A stretch of DNA of 64,000 bases from Pseudomonadota bacterium (GTDB lineage: Bacteria; Pseudomonadota; Alphaproteobacteria; Rhizobiales; Pleomorphomonadaceae): NCBI GenBank assembly GCA_023436885.1, contig JAEZHI010000004.1:372001-436000 (forward strand), read 5' to 3'. The translations under genes were made by a program, and so were the position numbers. Under the pieces are notes generated by a model. That model had not been told where the DNA came from and ran no database searches. It saw only the letters and a list, made by a program, of their open reading frames with translations. The first letter of the stretch is position 1; every line of letters starts with the position of its first letter. Of the stretch, positions 9,088 through 16,199 are shown piece after piece.

Positions 9088-9113
9088 GTCAAAGCTCACG
9101 ATTTGAGCGTGAC
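9088..9113. promoter_or_regulatory. Inverted repeat between pip-like gene and luxR gene (candidate operator)
   Basis: The core is GCTCA-N5-TGAGC at 9094-9108, flanked by a second pair of arms, GTCA (9088-9091) and TGAC (9110-9113). Read in the direction of the peptidase gene the core is GCTCAAATCGTGAGC. It lies 25 bases before the preferred peptidase start codon. A related 15-mer precedes the second peptidase gene (10045-10059), 10 of 15 bases identical in the same orientation. The closeness to the start codon is unusual for a LuxR activator site, so repression or an unrelated regulator is possible. Confidence 0.5.
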
Positions 9114-9225
9114 CAAATTTTGGATGAATTGGCGCTCAACACCAGCTATTAGAAGTGATAGGGTTTGATGGATGGAGGAGCTTGGGCCACCCACCTGTGG
9201 GCGTTTCACTCCGGAGTAGCTATAG

Positions 9226-10008
9226 ATGCTCGTCGACATCGCCGCGGTCAGGGAGCGGCTTACCACAGAGACCGGCCTGGATGGATGCATCGATCAGGCC
9301 TTCGATATGGTCAAGGGCTTCGGCTTTGATGCGCTGATTTACGACTATACGCCCGTGCCCTACGACGTCGACGGCACCATGAACATTCCCTCCGTGCTCA
9401 AGCTCAGGAACGTGCCCGAGGACATGCACGAGTACTGGTGCGGGCGCGGCTATTTTCGTTTCGATCCGGTGCAGCAACTCGCGCTCAGGACATCGACGCC
9501 ATTTTTCTGGAATTACGACCGCGATGCCAACACGGCGATCCGCAAATATCTTTGCGACGACAGCCGTCCGGTGGAGTCCTATCTCCGTGATCGCGGCCTG
9601 ACGTCCGGCGTAACCGTTCCCGTGCATCTGCCGCGCGGCGATTATGCGACGGTCACTGGCGTCCGCTTCGGTGCCGGCACCGACTTCCAGCGCGCGGCGG
9701 AAGGCGCCCTCGCCGATTTCGGGCTCCTCGCCCATCTGTTCCACGAAACGGCCTATTCGGCCTTCGATGCCCCGGCCCGCATCGGAGCCATGCCGCGCCT
9801 CACCGATCGCGAGCGCGAGTGCCTGCGCCACTCCGCCGAGGGACTGTCGGCCAAGGAGATCTCGCGCATCATCGACCGGTCGGTCCCGACGGTGGTGATG
9901 CATCTAAACTCGGCCATCCGGAAGCTTGGTGCTCGCAACCGGACCCAGGCTGTTGTCCGCGCCATCCACTATCGGCTCTTCGACGACCGCGAGACCTATA
10001 ACTTCTGA
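9226..10008 (+). CDS. LuxR-family solo regulator with plant-signal-type ligand domain (PipR/OryR-like)
   Basis: Autoinducer-binding domain (about 20-172) and GerE-type helix-turn-helix (about 188-255; LTDRERECL, GLSAKEIS, VMHLNSAIRKLGARNRTQAV). Aligned to TraR with an offset of ten, the AHL-contact positions W57 and Y61 are Met67 and Trp71, while D70, P71 and W85 are kept as Asp80, Pro81 and Trp95; the Gly of GLTSG (128) corresponds to G113. This W57M/Y61W pattern marks the plant-associated-bacteria LuxR solos (OryR, XccR, NesR, PsoR, PipR), which do not respond to AHLs. No luxI gene is in the window. GGAG at 9213-9216 lies 9 bases before the ATG. A small palindrome, CCCAC-CT-GTGGG (9190-9201), lies 24 bases upstream of the start. 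Genes for a proline iminopeptidase flank it on both sides. Confidence 0.92.
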   Translation: MLVDIAAVRERLTTETGLDGCIDQAFDMVKGFGFDALIYDYTPVPYDVDGTMNIPSVLKLRNVPEDMHEYWCGRGYFRFDPVQQLALRTSTPFFWNYDRDANTAIRKYLCDDSRPVESYLRDRGLTSGVTVPVHLPRGDYATVTGVRFGAGTDFQRAAEGALADFGLLAHLFHETAYSAFDAPARIGAMPRLTDRERECLRHSAEGLSAKEISRIIDRSVPTVVMHLNSAIRKLGARNRTQAVVRAIHYRLFDDRETYNF

Positions 10009-10043
10009 TAGCTGCTGCTCAGCTTTTCGCCGCGCTATGTTTT

Positions 10044-10060
10044 TGCTTAATGCATAAGCA
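10044..10060. promoter_or_regulatory. 17-bp palindrome before second pip-like gene (candidate operator)
   Basis: TGCTTA (10044-10049) and TAAGCA (10055-10060) form a perfect dyad around ATGCA. The inner 15-mer GCTTAATGCATAAGC resembles the dyad before the first peptidase gene (shared form GCT-N9-AGC, also sharing A6, C9 and T11). It ends 16 bases before the preferred GTG start at 10077. An in-frame ATG at 10050 lies inside the palindrome and is therefore probably not the start. Wider arms, CCGCGCT (10030-10036) and AGCGCGG (10060-10066), could form an additional stem. Confidence 0.5.
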
Positions 10061-10076
10061 GCGCGGAGAACGAAGA

Positions 10077-10976
10077 GTGGTTGAGGTCAGTGAAGGATTT
10101 GCGCCTTTCGGCGCTTACGAAACGTGGTATCGCGTCAGCGGGTCGCTATCCTCCCCTCGCCTGCCGCTGATCGTGGCTCACGGTGGTCCAGGCTGCACCC
10201 ATGATTACGTCGATAGCTTGAAGCGCATCACCGATCTCGATGGGCGCGCCGTCATCCACTACGACCAGCTCGGGTCCGGCAATTCGACCCACCTGCCCGA
10301 CAAGGGCAAGGATTTCTGGACGATCCAGCTGTTCCTGGACCAGCTCGACGCCCTGTTGTCTCATCTCGGCATTGCCGATCGCTACGCCTACCTGGGCCAA
10401 TCCTGGGGCGGGATGCTCGGCGCGGAGCACGCAGTCCGGCGGCCGAAGGGGCTGAAGGCACTGATCATCGCCAACTCACCGGCCAACATGCACACCTGGG
10501 TGAGCGAGGCCAACCGGCTGCGCGAAGAACTGCCGCCGGAAGTCCAAGCGACCCTCCTGAAGCACGAGGCGGTCGGAACCATTACCCATCCGGACTACGT
10601 CGCGGCTTCGCGCGTGTTCTACAATCGGCATGTCTGTCGTCTCGATCCCTGGCCGAAGGAAGTGAGCCGCACCTTCGAGCTGATGGACCTCGATAACACT
10701 GTCTACATCAATATGAACGGCCCGACCGAATTCCACGTCATCGGCACCATGAAGGACTGGACGATCGAGGATCGCCTGCCGCTGATCAATGTGCCCTCGC
10801 TTTTGATCTCAGGGAAATACGACGAGGCAACGCCGGAAGTGGTTCGTCCCTATGTCGAGAAAGTGCCCGGCATTCGCTGGGTTTTGTTCGAGCATTCGAG
10901 CCACATGCCCCACGTCGAAGAGGAAGCAAAGTGCCTCGCCACAGTTTCGGACTTCCTGAAAACACTCGACGATTGA
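10077..10976 (+). CDS. Second proline iminopeptidase-family alpha/beta hydrolase
   Basis: 299-aa family S33 enzyme with all key elements: oxyanion-hole HGGPG at 35-39, nucleophile Ser109 in GQSWGG, Asp249 (SGKYDEATPE), His276 (SSHMPH) and GPTEF at 215-219. The start is taken at GTG 10077, because GGAG at 10065-10068 stands 8 bases upstream and the resulting MVEVSEGFAPFGAYETWYRV is the usual beginning of L-amino acid amidase/proline iminopeptidase relatives; an in-frame ATG at 10050 has no such site. It lies 68 bases after the LuxR gene on the same strand. It differs considerably from the first peptidase, so the two are paralogues probably with different substrates. Confidence 0.9.
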   Translation: MVEVSEGFAPFGAYETWYRVSGSLSSPRLPLIVAHGGPGCTHDYVDSLKRITDLDGRAVIHYDQLGSGNSTHLPDKGKDFWTIQLFLDQLDALLSHLGIADRYAYLGQSWGGMLGAEHAVRRPKGLKALIIANSPANMHTWVSEANRLREELPPEVQATLLKHEAVGTITHPDYVAASRVFYNRHVCRLDPWPKEVSRTFELMDLDNTVYINMNGPTEFHVIGTMKDWTIEDRLPLINVPSLLISGKYDEATPEVVRPYVEKVPGIRWVLFEHSSHMPHVEEEAKCLATVSDFLKTLDD

Positions 10977-10990
10977 CGTAGCCGCCTTCA

Positions 10991-11025
10991 TCCCTCCATC
11001 AATGCGGAGCCAGCCGCTGGAGGGA
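10991..11025. repeat. Inverted repeat after second pip-like gene
   Basis: TCCCTCCA (10991-10998) pairs with TGGAGGGA (11018-11025), and inside it GCGG (11004-11007) pairs with CCGC (11014-11017). It begins 14 bases after the peptidase stop codon. There is no T run, so it is not a typical intrinsic terminator; it may stabilise the 3' end of the transcript. Confidence 0.5.
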
Positions 11026-11029
11026 ACTG

Positions 11030-11073
11030 ATCGCCCTCGCACTTGCGTATCAGCGAACCGGTGCGAGGGCGAT
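11030..11073. repeat. Perfect 13-bp inverted repeat (stem-loop) before isochorismatase-like gene
   Basis: ATCGCCCTCGCAC (11030-11042) is exactly complementary to GTGCGAGGGCGAT (11061-11073), with an 18-base loop. No T tract follows. It lies directly behind the stem-loop at 10991-11025, so the 186-base gap between the two hydrolase genes is dominated by two hairpins. A terminator without U tract, a processing site or a protein-binding dyad are all possible. Confidence 0.6.
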
Positions 11074-11162
11074 GATCCAATAAGCGAGCACTTAGATTCC
11101 ATCTTGGGGATCAAACGCTCTGCTGTATCTACGGGAACGACTCTGCCAACCGAGGACCGGTC

Positions 11163-11855
11163 ATGAACTGGAAAACCGCCCGCCGCTCTTTCTACTACGA
11201 CGGCGCTCCGGAGCCGGAAGATCCGCAGCTCGTGGCCGGCAAGGTTGCGTTGCTCGTCATCGACGTTCAGAACGTCTACCTTGAGCGCCCCGATCCCCAG
11301 GCCTTGAGCGGCGATGATCTCACCCGCTATCACGCATGGACGCCATTTCACGAGCGCATGCACGGCACGGTGATCCCTTCCATCCAGAAGCTTCTCGCCG
11401 AATTCCGAGGCAGAGGGCTCGACGTGCTCTACGCACGGATCGCAGCTCTTCGCCATGACGGCCGTGACAGGTCGCTCAGTCAGAAGAAGCCCGGCTGGAA
11501 CAACATTTTGTTGCCGAAGGACGAGCTTCCGTCCCAGATCGTGCCGGAGATTGCTCCGCAGGGCGACGAGATCGTTGTTACCAAGACAACCGACAGTGCG
11601 CTTACCGGCACCAATCTGCGACTGGTTCTCGCCAACCTCGGCATCACGCACGTGATCTGCTGCGGCATCTTCACCGACCAGTGCGTCGCCTCAACGGTGC
11701 GCAGCCTCGCCGATGAAAGCTTCGACGTCATCGTTGCCGAAGACGCCTGCGCCGCCGGCACGATGGATCTGCACGACCGCGAGCTTGAGATCATGAACAT
11801 GATCTACTGCTCGGTCATGACTGCCGATGAGGTGATCGGCTATCTCCCCGTCTGA
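11163..11855 (+). CDS. Isochorismatase-family cysteine hydrolase
   Basis: 230-aa member of the cysteine-hydrolase superfamily that includes isochorismatase, nicotinamidase and N-carbamoylsarcosine amidase. The catalytic triad is visible: Asp34 in LVIDVQN, Lys141 in VTKTTDSA and Cys174 in GIFTDQCVAST, preceded by the usual cis-peptide region. A Cys-Cys pair (ICCG) sits just before the active site. Many members hydrolyse C-N amide bonds, so next to two peptidase/amidase genes and a LuxR solo it may act on the same signal-like amide; that is inference. The gene converges with ugpC, whose end is 18 bases away. Confidence 0.88.
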   Translation: MNWKTARRSFYYDGAPEPEDPQLVAGKVALLVIDVQNVYLERPDPQALSGDDLTRYHAWTPFHERMHGTVIPSIQKLLAEFRGRGLDVLYARIAALRHDGRDRSLSQKKPGWNNILLPKDELPSQIVPEIAPQGDEIVVTKTTDSALTGTNLRLVLANLGITHVICCGIFTDQCVASTVRSLADESFDVIVAEDACAAGTMDLHDRELEIMNMIYCSVMTADEVIGYLPV

Positions 11856-11873
11856 GGGAGGTAGCCCCCTGTC

Positions 11874-12926
11874 CTAGCTTGCGATGCGTTGTCCGCTGGC
11901 GGCATCGAAGAAATGAAGGCGTTCGGCCGCAACACTGACGTGCATTTCGTCGGAGAGCGGCAAATCCGGCGACAGGGCCATGGTAAGATGCCGCCCTTCA
12001 ATTGAGCCGTGCACCAACCTCTGAGCGCCGAGCTCCTCGACATAGCGAAGGGCGAACGGGACGCCAGCGCTCGTTGCCGCGGGCACGATATCTTCGGCAC
12101 GCAGCCCGACCGTCACCTTGCCATCGGCAAGGCCCGCGATACCCTGTGCCACAACCTGACTACCGATGGACACAGAACCGCCGGCCACTTCAGCGTCGGC
12201 GAGGTTCATGGCCGGTGAACCGATGAAGCTGGCCACAAAGGTCGATGCGGGGTTGTGATAGACGTCGAGCGGCCGGCCGACCTGTTCGACGCGGCCGGCA
12301 TTCAGCACAACGATCCGATCGGCCAAGGTCATTGCTTCAAGCTGGTCGTGGGTCACGTAGACCGAAGTGACGCCGAGCCGTCGCTGTAGTTGGCGGATTT
12401 CACCGCGCATGGAAACACGCAGTTTGGCGTCGAGATTGGAAAGCGGTTCGTCGAACAGGAAGGCGTCGGGCTTGCGGACTATGGCGCGCCCCATGGCGAC
12501 GCGCTGCCGCTGACCGCCTGAAAGCTGCTTCGGCTTTCGATTGAGGAACGGTTCGATTTCCAGCATGCGCGCCGCTTCGGCAACACGGGCGTCAATGTCG
12601 GCCTTGGCTACGCCACGGTTGCGCAGCCCGTAGGCGAGATTGTCGTAGACGCTCATATGCGGATAGAGCGCGTAATTCTGGAAGACCATGGCAATGTTGC
12701 GGGCCGCCGGATCGATTTCGTTGACCACTCGGCTGCCGATGGAGACGTTGCCGGAACTGATGGTCTCTAGGCCGGCGATCATCCTGAGCAGCGTCGATTT
12801 GCCACAGCCTGACGGACCGACCAGGACGATGAACTCACCATCGGCAATCGACAGGTTGACATCGGAGACGGCACGCACCCCACCCGTGTAGATCTTGCTC
12901 ACGTTGGCAATTTCGATGGCGGACAT
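11874..12926 (-). CDS. ugpC: sn-Glycerol-3-phosphate ABC transporter ATP-binding protein UgpC
   Basis: MalK/UgpC-type ATPase of 350 aa. Walker A is GPSGCGKST at about 37-45, Q-loop VFQNYALYPHM, signature LSGGQRQRVAMGRAI near 134-148, Walker B FLFDEPLSNLDAKLR, and the His switch VTHDQLEAMTLADR. The C-terminal TOBE/OB regulatory domain starts around GSPAMNLADA. The start is the ATG at 12926 (MSAIEIANVSKIY); an upstream in-frame extension overlapping ugpE has non-protein-like composition. It begins 2 bases after the ugpE stop. It energises import of glycerol-3-phosphate and glycerophosphodiesters. Confidence 0.93.
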   Translation of the reverse strand: MSAIEIANVSKIYTGGVRAVSDVNLSIADGEFIVLVGPSGCGKSTLLRMIAGLETISSGNVSIGSRVVNEIDPAARNIAMVFQNYALYPHMSVYDNLAYGLRNRGVAKADIDARVAEAARMLEIEPFLNRKPKQLSGGQRQRVAMGRAIVRKPDAFLFDEPLSNLDAKLRVSMRGEIRQLQRRLGVTSVYVTHDQLEAMTLADRIVVLNAGRVEQVGRPLDVYHNPASTFVASFIGSPAMNLADAEVAGGSVSIGSQVVAQGIAGLADGKVTVGLRAEDIVPAATSAGVPFALRYVEELGAQRLVHGSIEGRHLTMALSPDLPLSDEMHVSVAAERLHFFDAASGQRIAS

Positions 12927-12928
12927 GC

Positions 12929-13777
12929 TCACTTCTCCGTTTCGATGAGGCCTTTGACGAACAGCCGCTGCATGCCGACCACCACGATGACGGGTGGCAA
13001 CATGGCAAGGACGACTGTTGTCATCACGACGTTCCACTGCGGCAACGCGTCGGCGACATCCGACATGCGCTTGATTCCCATGACGATCGTGTAGTGGCCG
13101 GATGTGGTGGTGACCATCATTGGCCACAGGTACTGGTTCCAGCCGTAGATGAAGAGGATGACGAACAGCGCGGCGATGTTGGTCCGGCTGAGCGGCAGCA
13201 GGATGTCGCGAAAGAACTTGAGCGGCCCTGCCCCATCGATGCGCGCCGCCTCCATCAACTCGTCCGGCACCGTCAGGAAGAATTGCCGGAACAGAAAGGT
13301 GGCCGTTGCCGAAGCGATCAGCGGCACGGTGAGGCCGGCATAGCTGTCGAGAAGACCAAGATCGGCCACCACCTTGAATGTCGGAACGATGCGCACCTCG
13401 ACGGGCAGCATCAGCGTCACGAAGATCATCCAGAATGCGACGGCTCGGAAGGGAAAGCGGAAGTAGACGATGGCATAGGCCGACAGGACGGAGATGACGA
13501 TCTTGCCGAAAGCGATAGAGAGCGCCATCACCAGCGAGTTCCAGAGCATCCCACCAAGTGGCGGCGCACCAGAGCTGGAGAGACCGTCGGTGAGCATCGA
13601 ACGGTAGTTGGCCATCATTTCGCTGCCCGGCAGCAGCGGCACCAGACCCGACATGAAATCGTTGGAGCCGTGCGTCGATGCGATGACGGCCACATAGACC
13701 GGGAAGGCAACGAGCAATACGCCGAGGATCAAAACAGCATGGGCAAGCGCGTCGAGCCAGGGATGGCGATCGATCAT
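12929..13777 (-). CDS. ugpE: sn-Glycerol-3-phosphate ABC transporter permease UgpE
   Basis: 282-aa permease of the MalG/UgpE type with six TM segments. UgpE-like stretches are GLVPLLPGSEMMANYRSML (about 44-62), MLWNSLVMALSIAFGKIVIS, FVTLMLPVEVRIVPTFKVV, the EAA loop LMEAARIDGAGPLKFFRDILLP (about 174-196) and FIYGWNQYLWPMMVT. It sits between ugpC (2-base gap) and ugpA (10-base gap) in the ugpBAEC order. Confidence 0.93.
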   Translation of the reverse strand: MIDRHPWLDALAHAVLILGVLLVAFPVYVAVIASTHGSNDFMSGLVPLLPGSEMMANYRSMLTDGLSSSGAPPLGGMLWNSLVMALSIAFGKIVISVLSAYAIVYFRFPFRAVAFWMIFVTLMLPVEVRIVPTFKVVADLGLLDSYAGLTVPLIASATATFLFRQFFLTVPDELMEAARIDGAGPLKFFRDILLPLSRTNIAALFVILFIYGWNQYLWPMMVTTTSGHYTIVMGIKRMSDVADALPQWNVVMTTVVLAMLPPVIVVVGMQRLFVKGLIETEK

Positions 13778-13787
13778 GACTGGCTCC

Positions 13788-14672
13788 TCAATAGGTTACT
13801 TTGCGCTCGACCCATTTGAACTGGATCACTGTCAGCGCCACGACGATGATCATCAGCACTACGGATTGGGCGGCCGATGAGCCGAGGTTGAGGCCGATGA
13901 AGCCGTCGACGAACACCTTGTAGACAAGGATGTTGGTTGACTGCGCCGGATTACCCGCAGTCGTGGCATGGATCACCGGGAAGGTGTCGAACATCGCGTA
14001 GACGAGATTGATGACGGCGAGGAAGAAGGTGGTTGGCGACAGAAGTGGGAAAACGATGGTAAAAAAGCGCTTCACCGGCCCCGCGCCATCGATAGCTGCC
14101 GCCTCGATCATCGATTTGGGGATCGCCTGCATGCCCGCCATGAAGAACAGGAAATTGTAGGACACCTGCTTCCAGCTCGCGGCAATCACAACAAGGATCA
14201 TCGCGTCCGTTGGCTGCAAGGCGTGATCCCAGTGGTAGCCAATCATGGCGAGGAGATAAGGCAGGAGGCCGATGGTCGGGTTGAACAGGAACCACCACAT
14301 GATGCCGCCAACGGCCGGCGCCACGGCGTAGGGCCAAACCAGCAGCGTCGCATAAACACGGCTGCCGCGCGCCAAGCGGTCCAGGCAGGCTGCAAACAGA
14401 AGCCCAAGCCCGACGGAAAGGAGCGTCACGGCGGGCGCAAAGACCGCCGTTACCTTGAGCGAGTTGAGGTAGTTGGGATCGCCGAGAAGGTCGGCGTAGT
14501 TGGCAAGCCCCACCCAGGTTGTCGAAAGACCGAAGGCATCCTCGCGCTGGAACGACTGCAGGACTGCTTGCGCCGCTGGCCACAGAAAGAACACCACGGT
14601 TACTGCGAGCTGCGGCAGGAGGAGCGCGTAGGGCAACAGACGGTTGCCAAAGACGGTTCGCTTGGTCTGCAT
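13788..14672 (-). CDS. ugpA: sn-Glycerol-3-phosphate ABC transporter permease UgpA
   Basis: 294-aa MalF/UgpA-type permease. N-terminal TM YALLLPQLAVTVVFFLWPA is followed by the UgpA segment LQSFQREDAFGLSTTWVGLANYADLLGDP (about 38-66); the EAA loop is MIEAAAIDGAGPVKRFFTIVFPLL near 184-207. The start follows ugpB by 114 bases, a gap filled by a strong stem-loop (14735-14762). It pairs with UgpE to form the translocation channel. Confidence 0.93.
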   Translation of the reverse strand: MQTKRTVFGNRLLPYALLLPQLAVTVVFFLWPAAQAVLQSFQREDAFGLSTTWVGLANYADLLGDPNYLNSLKVTAVFAPAVTLLSVGLGLLFAACLDRLARGSRVYATLLVWPYAVAPAVGGIMWWFLFNPTIGLLPYLLAMIGYHWDHALQPTDAMILVVIAASWKQVSYNFLFFMAGMQAIPKSMIEAAAIDGAGPVKRFFTIVFPLLSPTTFFLAVINLVYAMFDTFPVIHATTAGNPAQSTNILVYKVFVDGFIGLNLGSSAAQSVVLMIIVVALTVIQFKWVERKVTY

Positions 14673-14734
14673 GGAGTCAACCGGATCAAGGACAAGAGCG
14701 GCACATCGCTTGTGCCGCCACCAGCATGAAGTCC

Positions 14735-14762
14735 GGCGCCGGACGGGAGACCCGCCGGCGCC
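14735..14762 (-). promoter_or_regulatory. Intercistronic stem-loop between ugpB and ugpA
   Basis: GGCGCCGG (14735-14742) pairs with CCGGCGCC (14755-14762); inside, CGGG (14744-14747) pairs with CCCG (14751-14754) with one bulged A and a 3-base loop. No T tract follows on the minus strand. Hairpins directly after a binding-protein gene commonly protect the upstream mRNA and raise the binding protein above the membrane subunits. Confidence 0.7.
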
Positions 14763-14786
14763 GCAATTCGATCGAGGGCAGAACGA

Positions 14787-16106
14787 TCAGCCGTTCGAAG
14801 CCCGGAAGTCGGCGATCAGCTTGTTGCCGCGCGCCACGACTGAGTCGAGGGCATCCTTCGGGGTCTTCTTGCCGGCGAGAAGGTTCTGGAACTCCTCGTC
14901 GATCACGTCGCGGATCTGCACGTAGTTGCCAAAGCGCAGGCCCTTGGAGTTTTCGGTCGGCGGGTTAAGCGTGATCTGCTTGATGGCGACGTCCGAACCG
15001 GGGTTCTTGGCATAGAAGCCCTGGTCCTGGCCAAGCTTGTAGGCAGCCTGGGTGATTGGCAGATACCCCGAATACTGGTGCCAGTCTGCCTGCACTTCCG
15101 GCGACGACAGGAAGGTGAAGAAGTTAGCGACGCCCTTGTACTCGGCTTCGCTATGTCCCTTCAGCACCCAGAGCGTGGCGCCACCGATGATGGAGTTCTG
15201 TGGAGCGCCCTGCACGTCGGAATAGTACGGCAGCATGCCGAAACCGACCTTGAAGTCCTTGGCATTGCCGATGACGCCGGCGCGGGAGGCCGACGAATTC
15301 ATATAGATCGCGCATTCCTGGCTGTAGAACTTCGGCGGAGCGTCATTGCCGCCGCCCGGGCCGCCATACTCGAAGATCCCTTCGTCCTGCCACTTCTTGA
15401 GATTTGTCCAATGACGGACCTGCAGGTCGCCATTGAACGTCAGCTCGGCGTTCATGCCGCCGATGCCGTTCTGCAGGGTGCCGATCGGCTTGTTATGCCA
15501 GGCCGAGAAATTTTCAAGCTGTACCCAGGAAATCCAGCCGGTGGTGAAGCCGCACTTGGCGGCGCCAGACGACATGATCTTCTTGGAGTAGGCCTCGACG
15601 TCTTCCCAGGTCTTGGGCGGTTGTTCCGGATCGAGGCCGGCCTTCTGGAAAACGTCCTTGTTGTAATAGAGGATCGGCGTCGAGGAATTGAACGGCATCG
15701 ACAGCATGTTGCCGTCGGCATCCGTGTAGTAGCCGACGACGGCCGACAGGAAAGCCTTCGGATCGAAGGCGGTGCCGGTGTCCTTCATCAGCTGGTAGAC
15801 CGGATAAACGGCGCCCTTGGCGGCCATCATGGTGCCGGTGCCAACCTCGAAGACCTGCACGATGTCCGGCTGCTGCTTGGCGCGAAAGGCAGCGATGGCG
15901 GCCGTCATCGTCTCGGGATAGGAGCCCTTGTAGACTGCCGTCACCTTGTAGTCGCTCTGCGAGGCGTTGTACTTGGCGACGATTTCATCGAGCTTCTTGC
16001 CGAGCTCGCCACCCATGGCATGCCACCAGGTGATTTCCGTGGCTGCAAAAGACGATCCGGACAAAAAGGTCAGGGCAAGCCCGGCGATGAGGGAACGCTT
16101 CAGCAT
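14787..16106 (-). CDS. ugpB: sn-Glycerol-3-phosphate ABC transporter substrate-binding protein UgpB
   Basis: Periplasmic SBP of 439 aa with Sec signal peptide (MLKRSLIAGLALTFLSGSSF, cleavage near SFA-A). The mature N-terminus ATEITWWHAMGGELGK is the UgpB hallmark, followed by VFEVGTGTMMAAKGAVYPV, MPFNSSTPILYYNKD and FYSQECAIYMNSSASRAG, which line the glycerophosphate site in characterised UgpB proteins. First gene of the operon ugpB-ugpA-ugpE-ugpC. Upstream Pho-box-like repeats (16160-16199) suggest induction by phosphate limitation, as in E. coli. Confidence 0.95.
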   Translation of the reverse strand: MLKRSLIAGLALTFLSGSSFAATEITWWHAMGGELGKKLDEIVAKYNASQSDYKVTAVYKGSYPETMTAAIAAFRAKQQPDIVQVFEVGTGTMMAAKGAVYPVYQLMKDTGTAFDPKAFLSAVVGYYTDADGNMLSMPFNSSTPILYYNKDVFQKAGLDPEQPPKTWEDVEAYSKKIMSSGAAKCGFTTGWISWVQLENFSAWHNKPIGTLQNGIGGMNAELTFNGDLQVRHWTNLKKWQDEGIFEYGGPGGGNDAPPKFYSQECAIYMNSSASRAGVIGNAKDFKVGFGMLPYYSDVQGAPQNSIIGGATLWVLKGHSEAEYKGVANFFTFLSSPEVQADWHQYSGYLPITQAAYKLGQDQGFYAKNPGSDVAIKQITLNPPTENSKGLRFGNYVQIRDVIDEEFQNLLAGKKTPKDALDSVVARGNKLIADFRASNG

Positions 16107-16159
16107 GGCGTCTTCCTACTCTTGAGGTTGTCGGTGACGGCAAGCAGTAGGAGGCGCGT

Positions 16160-16199
16160 ATGACAGAGGGATTGCTTCCAGATGACGGTTTGGCGACAG
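16160..16199 (-). promoter_or_regulatory. Pho-box-like direct repeats upstream of ugpB
   Basis: On the minus strand CTGTCGC (16193-16199) is followed exactly 11 bases later by CCGTCAT (16182-16188) and 22 bases further by CTGTCAT (16160-16166). The PhoB consensus is CTGTCAT repeated at 11-base spacing, so three half sites fall on one 11-base register, with a poor match in the fourth. The block is 54-93 bases upstream of the ugpB start, a usual place for an activator site. The assignment rests on pattern matching only. Confidence 0.6.

Noticed and set aside
9069..9092. In-frame TTG start at 9092 extending the first peptidase by 8 residues
   Set aside because: No ribosome binding site precedes it, whereas GGAG stands 6 bases before the ATG at 9068; the extension also runs into the dyad at 9088-9113.
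9190..9201. Small palindrome CCCAC-CT-GTGGG before the luxR gene as a lux box
   Set aside because: Only 5-bp arms and no match to the usual lux-box layout; too short to claim.
12927..13127. N-terminal extension of the ugpC frame
   Set aside because: It overlaps ugpE, is rich in His and Arg in a way typical of shadow frames, and the ATG at 12926 gives the normal UgpC N-terminus.
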